Assembly (NCBI GenBank): GCA_030840415.1
Contig: JAVEEO010000475.1
Coordinates: 1-10,094 of the forward strand
Source of the DNA: Pseudonocardiales bacterium
GTDB taxonomy: Bacteria; Actinomycetota; Actinomycetes; Mycobacteriales; Jatrophihabitantaceae
Direction of reading: 5' to 3'
DNA length: 10,094 nt
Below are positions 1 through 6,257 of the stretch, in pieces (the stretch's first letter is position 1; every line of letters starts with the position of its first letter). The position numbers were made by a program, and so were the translations under genes. A model generated the notes under the pieces. The model was not told the origin of the DNA and searched no databases. It saw only the letters and a list, made by a program, of their open reading frames with translations.

Positions 1-1014
1 CAGCCGGGCCAGCACCGTGCGCGCCCCGGCCACCGACACCTGCTGCCCGACGACCGCCCGGACGGCCATCTCGAAGCCGTCTCCCGTGCCCGGCGAGCGC
101 AGCCCCGGACGCCGCGCCACCAGGCCCGCCAGCATCGGCTGGCCGGCCAGCGCCTCGTCCACCGCGGCCGGATCGGCGTCCAGGTCCAGCAGCCGGCGGA
201 TCCGGGCCACCGCGGCGGCCAGGTCCCGGTGGTCGGCAAGTCGCAGCCGGGCGGCGACGTGATCAGTGGCCGGCGTCAGGTTCACCAGGGCCGCCCCGTG
301 CGGCAACCGCAGCGTCCGGGTCAGGGTGGTCCCGTCGTAGGCCTCCAGGCCGGTGACCGCCCGGCCGGCCAGGAAGCGCAGGGTGGCGCCGAGGTCCATC
401 GGCGAGCGGTAGGCCAGCCGGAGATCGATGGTGCCGGGCTCCCCGCGCGGTGCGCCGCGGCCGGCCCGCAACTGGCTGGGGGTGCTGGCGAAGATCTCGC
501 GGATGGTGTCGTTGAACTGCCGGATGCTGGCGAAGCCGGCCGCGAACGCTACGTCGGAGGCGGCCAGGTCGGTGGTCTCCAGCAGGATCCGGGCGGTCTG
601 GGCCCGCTGCGCCCGGGCCAGTGCCAGCGGCGGGGCGCCCAGGGCGGCCAGCAGGGCGCGGTTGAGCTGGCGCTCGGAATAGCCCAGTGCCCGGGCCAAC
701 CCGGCCACCCCGTCCCGGTCGACCACGCCGTCGGCGATCAGCCGCACCGCCCGACCGGCCAGGTCCGCGCGGCTGTTCCAGTCCGCCGAGCCCGGGGTGG
801 CGTCCGGCCGGCACATCTTGCAGGCCCGGAAGCCGGCCCGCTGGGCGGCCGCCGAACTCGGGTAGAAGCCGACGTTGCGCCGGTGCGGGGTGCGGGCCGA
901 ACACGAGGGCCGGCAGTAGATGCCGGTGGTCCGGACGCCGGTGTAGAACATCCCGTCGAAGCGGGCGTCCCGGCTGGCCACTGCCCGGTAGGCGGCGTCC
1001 TCGTCGATCGGCAT
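1..1014 (-). CDS. alkA: Ada-type regulator fused to AlkA DNA-3-methyladenine glycosylase, 3' partial
   Basis: The gene reads leftwards from ATG at 1014 and is still open at base 1; 338 codons are visible. Residues 19-72 match the Ada methyl-phosphotriester domain, with the TTGIYCRPSC motif and zinc-ligand cysteines C34, C38, C65 and C68 all present; by alignment C34 is the methyl acceptor. Residues about 80-180 form an AraC-type DNA-binding region with two helix-turn-helix units (about 104-120 and 152-175). From about 195 the AlkA N-terminal domain follows (TIDLRLAYRSPMDLGATLRF), and the HhH-GPD glycosylase domain begins near 310 with AVRAVVGQQVSVAGA. Known fusions of this type, such as mycobacterial AlkA, are about 490 residues, so roughly 150 residues including the hairpin and catalytic aspartate lie outside. 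Inferred role: sense methylated phosphate, activate the adaptive response and excise alkylated bases. The ribosome binding site is weak. An alkyltransferase gene (ogt) may follow beyond the edge. Confidence 0.93.
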   Translation of the reverse strand, partial: MPIDEDAAYRAVASRDARFDGMFYTGVRTTGIYCRPSCSARTPHRRNVGFYPSSAAAQRAGFRACKMCRPDATPGSADWNSRADLAGRAVRLIADGVVDRDGVAGLARALGYSERQLNRALLAALGAPPLALARAQRAQTARILLETTDLAASDVAFAAGFASIRQFNDTIREIFASTPSQLRAGRGAPRGEPGTIDLRLAYRSPMDLGATLRFLAGRAVTGLEAYDGTTLTRTLRLPHGAALVNLTPATDHVAARLRLADHRDLAAAVARIRRLLDLDADPAAVDEALAGQPMLAGLVARRPGLRSPGTGDGFEMAVRAVVGQQVSVAGARTVLARL

Positions 1015-1168
1015 GGGGTAAGTCTGCCCTGCCGCGGGCCGGCTGACTGGCGGTTTTCGGACGCGTCAGTTCTCGCGCCGCACGGCTCCTGACCGGTGAT
1101 CTTCATCGAGTTCGGCTGCCGGGACGACCAAAGCCAATTAAGATCATCCGGCCGCGGGGTAGAACCGC
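1015..1168 (-). other. Intergenic gap between ppc stop and the ada-alkA start
   Basis: This 154-nt gap lies after the ppc stop and before the repair gene. I see no classical hairpin with a T-tract, so a terminator for ppc cannot be claimed. A perfect 5-bp inverted repeat, CTGAC at 1043-1047 and GTCAG at 1065-1069, lies 29-55 nt upstream of the repair gene start. It could be an operator or chance. No convincing -35/-10 pair was found for the repair gene, although self-activated Ada promoters are often poor matches to consensus. Confidence 0.4.
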
Positions 1169-4003
1169 TCAGCCGGTGTTGCGCAGGCCGGCCGCCACGC
1201 CGTTCATGGTCAGCAGCAGGGCCCGGCTCAGCTGCTCGCTCGCCGAACCGGTCCCAGCACCGGCAACATCGCAGGCCCCGTCCCGCTCGCCGGAGCGCAC
1301 CCGGGACAGCAGGTCCACCTGCGCGTAGGAGATCGGGTCGAGGTAGGCGTCGCGCACGCTCAGGGTGCGCTGCAGCAGCGGCTGGTCGTCGAGCAGGTAC
1401 TGCTCGCCGGTGATCCGCAGCACCTCGTCCACGGTCAGCTCGTGCTCGGCCCGGACCAGCTCGAACAGCGGACGCAGCTCGGCCGGCACCAGGGTCGAGA
1501 CGTAGTGCGAGGCGATCTCCAGGTCGGTCTTGGCCAGCGTCATCTCGACGTTGGAGACGAAGGTCCGGAAGAAGTGCCAGTTGGCGTGCATGTCGGCCAG
1601 CGCGTCGGCCAGGCCTGCCTCCCGGGCCGCCCGCAGGCCGGAGCCCACGCCGTACCAGCCGGGCACGATCTGACGGGACTGGGTCCAGCCGAACACCCAC
1701 GGAATCGCTCGCAGTCCCGACAGGCCACCGCCGGAGTCCGGCCGCCGGGACGGCCGGGAGCCGATGTTGAGCGAGCCGAGCTGCTCGACCGGCGTCGAGG
1801 CGAGGAAGTAGCCGGGCAGGCCGGGGTCGTCGACGAACCGGCGGTAGCTGGCGAAGGCCGCCTCGCTGACCAGCTCCATGGTGTGGTCCCAGGTCTGCAG
1901 CTGGTCGGGCCGCTGGCGCGGCGTGAGGTGCAGCGTCGAGGCCCGCAGCACCGCGGCCACGGTCAGCTCCAGGTTTTCCCGGGCCAGCTCGGGCAGCGCG
2001 TACTTATCGCTGATCACCTCGCCCTGTTCGGTGAACTTGATCTCGCCGTCCAGCACGCCCCACGGCTGGGCCAGGATCGAGTCGTAGGTGGGACCGCCGC
2101 CGCGGCCCACCGTGCCGCCGCGGCCGTGGAAGAGCCGCAGCCGGACGCCGTGCCGGGCCGCGACGTCGCGCAGGGTGCGCTGGGTCTTGTGGATCTCCCA
2201 CTGGGAGGTGGTGATGCCGGCGTCCTTGTTGGAGTCGGAGTAGCCCAGCATCACCTCCTGCACGTCGCCGCGCAGCCGGACGATCAGCCGGTAGGTCGGG
2301 TCCGACAGCAGCTCGTCGAGCACCTCGCCGCTGCGGCGCAGCTCGTCGACGGTCTCCAGCAGCGGGACGAAGCCGATCCGGGCCACCGGCCGGCGGCCGC
2401 CGGAACCGGCACCGGCGCCCGATACGTCGGTGCCGTGCACGTCGACCAGGCCGGCCTCGCGCGCCAGCACCACGGCGGCCAGCACGTCGTCGGCCCCCAT
2501 CGTCATCGACACGATGTAGCTCTCGATCACCTCGACGCCGTAGGTGTCCAGGGCCTGCCGGATCTCGGTGAAGACCGCGAAGGTCCGGGCGCCGGCGGCG
2601 TCCAGCGGCGGCGGGGTCTGGGCCAGCGGCCGGCGCGAGGCCAGCTCCTTGGACAGCAGTCGCCGCCGGTAGTCGCGCGGCAGGTCGGCGTAGAGCCAGT
2701 GCTCCTCCTGCAGCCGGTCGATCAGCTGGCCGACGGCATGATGGTGGGCGTCGGCGTGCTCGCGGATGTCCAGGGTGGCCAGGTGCAGCCCGAAGATCGA
2801 GACGGTGCGCTGGACCCGGGCCAGCAGCCCGTCGGCGATCAGGCCACCGGCGTTGTCGCGCAGCGAGGCCGCGATCAGGTCCAGCTCGGCCAGCAGCTCT
2901 GCGCGCCCCAGGTAGTCCCGGCCGGGCTGGTGGCGGCTCCCGCTCTCGATCCGCCGGCGGGTGTTGACGATCTTGTGCCGGATGCAGGACAGCTTCAACC
3001 GGTACGGCTCGGTCTCGTTGACCACCCGGATCCGCGGGTCCAGGTCCGGCAGGTTGGCCAGGTCCGCCTGGATCGAGGCCAGCAGCGGCGCCGACACCCC
3101 GACGATCGAGCTGGACGAGGACAGCTCGCCGATCAGCGCGTCGATCTCGGCCAGTGCCGAGCGGGCGGCCACCTGGTGCTGCAGCCGCAGCACCTCGTTG
3201 GTGACCGCGGCGGTGACGTTGGGGTTGCCGTCCCGGTCGCCGCCGATCCAGGAGCCGAAGGTGAGCGGCCGGGCGTCGGCGCTCAGCCCGGCACCGTGCC
3301 GGGCGAGCTCGGCGGCCAGGTCGCTGGTGAAGGCCGGCACCGTCTCGTCGATCAGCTCCTGCAGGTAGTACACCGCGTTGCGGGCCTCGTCGACCGGGGT
3401 CGGCTGCTGCCGGCGCAGTTCGTCGGTCTGCCAGATCAGGTCGATGATCTCGGCCAGGCCGCGGTCCTGCCGCTCGCGGGCGGCGGTGCCGGGCTCCGTC
3501 GGGTCGGCGAGCACATCGGCCAGCCGGCGCAGCTTGCTCAGGATCGAGCGGCGGCTGGCCTCGGTCGGGTGGGCGGTGAAGACCGGGCGCACCGCCAGGG
3601 CTTCGACGGCCCGGCTCAATCCGTCCGGGCCGGCCTTGGCCGCCACCGCGGCCACCGAGCTCGCCAGCCAGCCCTGCTCGGCCGGCCGGTCGCGCAGGCT
3701 GCGCACCCGGTGCACCTGCTCGGCGACGTTGGCCAGGTGGAAATAGGCCGAGAACGCCCGGACCAGCGCTGCCGCGGTGTCGGTGGGCAGACCCGCCAGC
3801 AGCCCCCGCACCTCGTCGCGGGCCGCGGTGCGGTCCGAGATCGCCGGGGCGTCCTTGCTCAGCTTGGTCAGGGCCCGGACCTGTTCCACCAGCTCGAGCA
3901 GGTCGGCTCCGTGCTGGCGGACCAGCGAATCGCCGAGCAGCTGCCCGACCCGCCGGACGTCGCGGCGGAGCGGGGTGTCGTCCTCACTGCGTTGCTCGGT
4001 CAT
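1169..4003 (-). CDS. ppc: Phosphoenolpyruvate carboxylase
   Basis: The protein has 944 residues from ATG at 4003, in the family range (about 880-970), and ends in the canonical [10 protein letters not shown]. It condenses phosphoenolpyruvate with bicarbonate to give oxaloacetate and phosphate, refilling the citric acid cycle in the cytoplasm. Family blocks appear in order: VFTAHPTE with catalytic H145 (H138 in E. coli), [25 protein letters not shown] with K593, [14 protein letters not shown] with H626, and [29 protein letters not shown] split over the active site. All expected catalytic residues are there. Two short Gly/Ala/Ser-rich insertions, near residues 520-535 (GAGAGSGG) and 909-928 (GAGTGSAS), look like flexible loops. 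The reading frame continues upstream to 4342, but that stretch lacks family similarity and coding-type codon use. ATG at 4021 ([10 protein letters not shown]) is the main alternative start. Neither start has a good Shine-Dalgarno. Transcribed divergently from the sugar transferase gene. Confidence 0.97.
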   Translation of the reverse strand: MTEQRSEDDTPLRRDVRRVGQLLGDSLVRQHGADLLELVEQVRALTKLSKDAPAISDRTAARDEVRGLLAGLPTDTAAALVRAFSAYFHLANVAEQVHRVRSLRDRPAEQGWLASSVAAVAAKAGPDGLSRAVEALAVRPVFTAHPTEASRRSILSKLRRLADVLADPTEPGTAARERQDRGLAEIIDLIWQTDELRRQQPTPVDEARNAVYYLQELIDETVPAFTSDLAAELARHGAGLSADARPLTFGSWIGGDRDGNPNVTAAVTNEVLRLQHQVAARSALAEIDALIGELSSSSSIVGVSAPLLASIQADLANLPDLDPRIRVVNETEPYRLKLSCIRHKIVNTRRRIESGSRHQPGRDYLGRAELLAELDLIAASLRDNAGGLIADGLLARVQRTVSIFGLHLATLDIREHADAHHHAVGQLIDRLQEEHWLYADLPRDYRRRLLSKELASRRPLAQTPPPLDAAGARTFAVFTEIRQALDTYGVEVIESYIVSMTMGADDVLAAVVLAREAGLVDVHGTDVSGAGAGSGGRRPVARIGFVPLLETVDELRRSGEVLDELLSDPTYRLIVRLRGDVQEVMLGYSDSNKDAGITTSQWEIHKTQRTLRDVAARHGVRLRLFHGRGGTVGRGGGPTYDSILAQPWGVLDGEIKFTEQGEVISDKYALPELARENLELTVAAVLRASTLHLTPRQRPDQLQTWDHTMELVSEAAFASYRRFVDDPGLPGYFLASTPVEQLGSLNIGSRPSRRPDSGGGLSGLRAIPWVFGWTQSRQIVPGWYGVGSGLRAAREAGLADALADMHANWHFFRTFVSNVEMTLAKTDLEIASHYVSTLVPAELRPLFELVRAEHELTVDEVLRITGEQYLLDDQPLLQRTLSVRDAYLDPISYAQVDLLSRVRSGERDGACDVAGAGTGSASEQLSRALLLTMNGVAAGLRNTG

Positions 4004-4119
4004 CCCTCGATCTTCGCCCATCGCCGGGGCGAACGAAGAAACGGACGGTTGCTCTCCGGTGAAGGGGTGCGCGAGGAGGGCTGACCGGCAGATTTCGTGA
4101 CTAACCGCAGACACCCGAT

Positions 4120-4139
4120 TACAGAGAGCGCAAACTGTA
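4120..4139. promoter_or_regulatory. Inverted repeat TACAG-N10-CTGTA, possible operator
   Basis: TACAG at 4120-4124 and CTGTA at 4135-4139 are perfect 5-bp inverted half-sites separated by ten bases. They sit in the AT-rich centre of the divergent region, just before the TAGGAT at 4144. The spacing would suit a dimeric regulator, but the half-sites are short and I recognise no specific family consensus. Confidence 0.3.
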
Positions 4140-4150
4140 GGGCTAGGATA

Positions 4151-4175
4151 AAATTTCCTGGCACATAAGGAATTT
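4151..4175. promoter_or_regulatory. AT-rich imperfect palindrome, possible operator
   Basis: AAATTTCCT (4151-4159) and AGGAATTT (4168-4175) pair over eight base pairs with one bulged T, around an 8-base centre. Such an AT-rich dyad is unusual against this GC-rich background. It lies between the two divergent genes and overlaps or abuts candidate -10 elements on both strands, so a bound protein could affect ppc, the transferase gene, or both. I do not recognise the regulator. Confidence 0.35.
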
Positions 4176-4232
4176 AGCGCTTCCCAAACGCTCACTTCAC
4201 CCGCTATAAACGTAGATGTTACAGACGTCGAT

Positions 4233-4368
4233 CGGGGGACGACGGGAAGTAGCGAAGGACCCCCGCCGTGTGTGCCAAAGTAACAAACCAGTACTACCGG
4301 ACAACAGGTTCCGGCGTTGGCGGGGGAGTGCGGGTCGGTCACGGACCGTCTGCAGCAACGGGGGAAAG
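4233..4368 (+). promoter_or_regulatory. Structured 5' leader of the sugar transferase gene (candidate RNA switch)
   Basis: One C-tract at 4260-4267 (CCCCCGCC) can pair with three separate G-tracts: CGGGGG at 4233-4238 (6 bp), GGCGGGGG at 4319-4326 (8 bp plus a G-U) and CGGGGG at 4359-4364 (6 bp), which is the ribosome binding site. The strongest of these pairings leaves the ribosome binding site free; the third would hide it. Two small hairpins, CCGGA/TCCGG at 4297-4314 and CGGTC/GACCG at 4336-4348, fit inside and after the long stem. Mutually exclusive pairing is seen directly; a switching function is inference. I do not recognise a known riboswitch class. Confidence 0.35.
4360..4368 (+). 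promoter_or_regulatory. Ribosome binding site of the sugar transferase gene
   Basis: GGGGGAAAG runs directly into ATG at 4369. The G-tract ends four bases before the start, which is close but workable. This is the reason for choosing 4369 over the upstream in-frame ATG at 4216, whose 51 extra codons have no family similarity. In-frame ATG at 4474 has no such site. Confidence 0.65.
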
Positions 4369-6015
4369 ATGTTCACTTCGGGCCTAGATGTCGTAGCTGG
4401 GGACAATGGCGATTCGCCAGGTTCGCGCGGGTTGGCAGTTGCCGGAACGCCGGCTGCCAGCTCTGCCTCCCCCATGGACCAGCCAGGTCCGGACACGGTG
4501 AGCACGACGTTCTCCGAGGGCCTGCGGCCCGAGACCGTCGCCGAGTGGCCCGACGCCAGCGCCCTCGAGCCGGTCCCCGACGATTCCGGCAGCCGGCGCC
4601 GCTCGCGGTGGCTGCGCCAGTACCAGCGAGGCCTGGTGGCCGCCGACTTCGCCACCGCCTGGCTGGCGGTCCTGGCCGCGTACCTGCTGCGGTTCGGCAT
4701 GCACACCTCGGCTTGGTCGACCATGACGGTGACCGTGCTGCTACCGCTGGCCTGGGTCGCGCTGATCGGCGTCAACCACGGCTACGGCGCCCGGCTGATC
4801 GGGGTCGGCGCCACCGAGTTCCAGAAGATCTTCCGCGCGTTCTGGCACCTGACCGCCTTGATCGCGTTGACCTCCTACCTCACCCACGCCGACCTGGCCC
4901 GGGGCTTCGTGCTGGTCGCGCTGCCGCTGGCGCTGTGCCTGAACATGATCGCCCGCTACGCCGCCCGCAAGTGGCTGCACGCCCAGCGGGCCCGGGGCCG
5001 GGCCCTGAAGTCGGTGCTGCTGGTCGGCGATGCGGAGGCGATCAGCAAGTTCAGCATGGTGCTGCGCCGCGACCAGTACGCCGGCCTTCGGGTGGCCGGG
5101 GCGTGCGTGCCGTCGGAGGTGATCGCCGACATGTACACCATCGACACCCTCGGCGAGGCCGACGTCCCGCTGCTCGGCGATGTCGACTCGATCGTCAGCG
5201 CGGTCCGGCTGTCCGGCGCCGACACGGTGGCGGTGGTGTCCTCCGGCGCGCTCGGGCCGGAGAAGCTGCGCTGGGTGTCCTGGCAGCTGGAGGGCAGCTC
5301 GACCGACCTGGTGGTCTCGCCGGGCCTGACCGAGGTGGCCGGCCCGCGGCTGCACATCCTGCCGGTGGCCGGCCTGCCGCTGCTGCACGTCGACGAGCCG
5401 AAGTTCACCGGGTTCCGCCGGGTGCTCAAGGGCGCCTTCGACCGGGTGGTGGCGGCGCTGGCCCTGGTGCTGCTCTCGCCGCTGTTCGCGGTGCTGGTGT
5501 TGGCCGTCCGGCTGACCAGCTCGGGCCCGGCGCTGTTCCGCCAGGTCCGGGTCGGCCGGGCCGGCAGCACCTTCGTGATGCTGAAGTTCCGCTCGATGTA
5601 CGCCGATGCCGAAGAGCGGCTGGCCAGCCTGCGGGAGCAGAGCGACCACGGCGACGGCGTGCTGTTCAAGATGCGCGAGGACCCCCGGGTGACCCGGGTC
5701 GGCAAGTTCCTGCGCAAGTACTCCCTCGACGAGCTCCCGCAGCTGATCAACGTGGTGCTCGGCACCATGTCGCTGGTCGGCCCGCGGCCGCCGCTGCCGC
5801 TGGAGGTGGCCCGTTATGAGGACCACGTGCACCGCCGGCTGCTGGTCAAGCCCGGCCTGACCGGCCTGTGGCAGATCAGCGGGCGCAGTGACCTCAGCTG
5901 GGACGAGTCGGTCCAGCTGGACCTGCGCTACGTGGAGAACTGGTCCCTCGGCGAGGACCTGTTCATCCTCTGGAAGACGGTCCGAGCAGTAGCTCGCGGC
6001 TCCGGAGCGTACTGA
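4369..6015 (+). CDS. Exopolysaccharide polyprenyl glycosylphosphotransferase (sugar transferase)
   Basis: A 548-residue membrane protein of the WcaJ/CpsE-like polyprenyl-phosphate hexose-1-phosphate transferase family. It moves a sugar phosphate from a nucleotide sugar to undecaprenyl phosphate on the inner face of the membrane, the first step in building a polysaccharide repeat unit. Residues 1-85 are Pro/Ser/Ala-rich and probably disordered. Four hydrophobic segments follow (about 87-105, 119-136, 158-174, 180-198), then a Rossmann-like domain beginning at SVLLVGD (215-221). The catalytic domain spans about 350-548: a re-entrant helix (360-383) with the Ser-Pro kink at S370-P371, LKFRSM (405-410), the DELPQL motif with the Asp-Glu pair D454-E455, GPRP (471-474) and [13 protein letters not shown] (494-506). 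All key motifs are intact. The sugar cannot be told from sequence. The first 36 codons have much lower GC at third positions than the rest. The same-strand secreted protein gene follows after 242 nt. Confidence 0.93.
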   Translation: MFTSGLDVVAGDNGDSPGSRGLAVAGTPAASSASPMDQPGPDTVSTTFSEGLRPETVAEWPDASALEPVPDDSGSRRRSRWLRQYQRGLVAADFATAWLAVLAAYLLRFGMHTSAWSTMTVTVLLPLAWVALIGVNHGYGARLIGVGATEFQKIFRAFWHLTALIALTSYLTHADLARGFVLVALPLALCLNMIARYAARKWLHAQRARGRALKSVLLVGDAEAISKFSMVLRRDQYAGLRVAGACVPSEVIADMYTIDTLGEADVPLLGDVDSIVSAVRLSGADTVAVVSSGALGPEKLRWVSWQLEGSSTDLVVSPGLTEVAGPRLHILPVAGLPLLHVDEPKFTGFRRVLKGAFDRVVAALALVLLSPLFAVLVLAVRLTSSGPALFRQVRVGRAGSTFVMLKFRSMYADAEERLASLREQSDHGDGVLFKMREDPRVTRVGKFLRKYSLDELPQLINVVLGTMSLVGPRPPLPLEVARYEDHVHRRLLVKPGLTGLWQISGRSDLSWDESVQLDLRYVENWSLGEDLFILWKTVRAVARGSGAY

Positions 6016-6225
6016 CCCGAGCACTGCAAGTAGTTGTAGATCAGCCTTATTTTCTCAGGCTAAACTGAGCTTCATACCAGCTTCACCCGTGCTGTGCTCC
6101 GTCGGCGCGCGGGGTGTCCGGCTTCGGATCCAGGTGTCAGCACCGGGACGCAGCGCCGGCGCCGGATCCACCAGTTGCACCAGCTGTCGGCAGTGACCGG
6201 CGCACGCCCTGAACAGCCAGGGCGG

Positions 6226-6249
6226 CCCCGGAGCTGCCTCGAACCGGGG
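6226..6249 (+). promoter_or_regulatory. Hairpin able to hide the ribosome binding site of the LamG protein gene
   Basis: CCCCGG at 6226-6231 is perfectly complementary to CCGGGG at 6244-6249, giving a six-pair all-GC stem with a 12-base loop. The right arm covers most of the GGGGGGAA ribosome binding site. Translation of the large secreted protein could therefore be limited unless the stem is opened. The pairing is seen directly; a control role is inferred. Confidence 0.45.
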
Positions 6250-6253
6250 GGAA
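6246..6253 (+). promoter_or_regulatory. Ribosome binding site of the LamG protein gene
   Basis: GGGGGGAA is followed by ATGAATG. The second ATG, at 6258, sits six bases after the last G and opens the frame with a clear signal peptide. The first ATG, at 6254, is too close to the G-tract and leads only to a short non-conserved frame. Confidence 0.7.
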
Positions 6254-6257
6254 ATGA

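Larger units (their letters stand above)
4004..4368. promoter_or_regulatory. Divergent control region between ppc and the sugar transferase gene
   Basis: These 365 bases contain no convincing gene. The part around 4085-4225 is clearly richer in A and T than its surroundings, as expected for promoters. Possible -10 hexamers of the TANNNT type are TAGGAT at 4144-4149 on the plus strand and TATCCT at 4150-4145 on the minus strand, which overlap. TATAAA at 4205-4210 is another AT-rich candidate on the plus strand. None has a good TTGACA-like -35 at standard spacing, so none is assigned. Inverted repeats occur at 4120-4139 and 4151-4175. The part from about 4225 to 4368 is G-rich and structured and would be the 5' leader of the transferase mRNA. 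Confidence 0.55.
6016..6257 (+). promoter_or_regulatory. Intergenic region and structured leader of the LamG protein gene
   Basis: No gene is seen in these 242 bases. The first 70 are AT-rich and hold two overlapping inverted repeats, AGCCT/AGGCT (6043-6061) and CTCAG/CTGAG (6054-6069), which cannot both form. TATTTT at 6048-6053 and TAAACT at 6061-6066 fit TANNNT -10 boxes but lack good -35 partners. AGCTTCA occurs twice, 11 bases apart (6068 and 6079). Two GGATCC words (6126-6131, 6164-6169) could pair around a small GGTG/CACC hairpin at 6133-6144. There is no T-tract terminator, so read-through from the transferase gene is possible. Confidence 0.45.

Noticed and set aside
1081..1168. GATCTT/AAGATC inverted words after ppc as a terminator
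   Set aside because: The arms are six bases with a loop of over 30, and there is no T-tract on the ppc strand.
1442..4084. A very long plus-strand open frame (880 codons) opposite ppc
   Set aside because: It mirrors ppc codon structure, encodes a Gly/Gln/Val/Arg-rich product with no recognisable domain, and the opposite strand has every phosphoenolpyruvate carboxylase motif. It is a high-GC shadow.
4119..4225. TTACAGA occurring twice exactly 100 bases apart
   Set aside because: A 7-base word is too short to support a repeat element and no further similarity flanks it.
4004..4342. Upstream extension of the ppc frame to an ATG at 4342
   Set aside because: The extra 113 residues match nothing in the family, overlap the AT-rich promoter region and lack coding-type third-position bias.
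4216..4368. Upstream ATG at 4216 as start of the sugar transferase
   Set aside because: No ribosome binding site, atypical codons, and it lies in the structured leader. ATG at 4369 has GGGGGAAAG just before it.
4741..6024. Minus-strand open frame of 427 codons opposite the sugar transferase
   Set aside because: Low-complexity Gln/His/Arg/Val product with no domain; the plus strand contains the full catalytic motif set.
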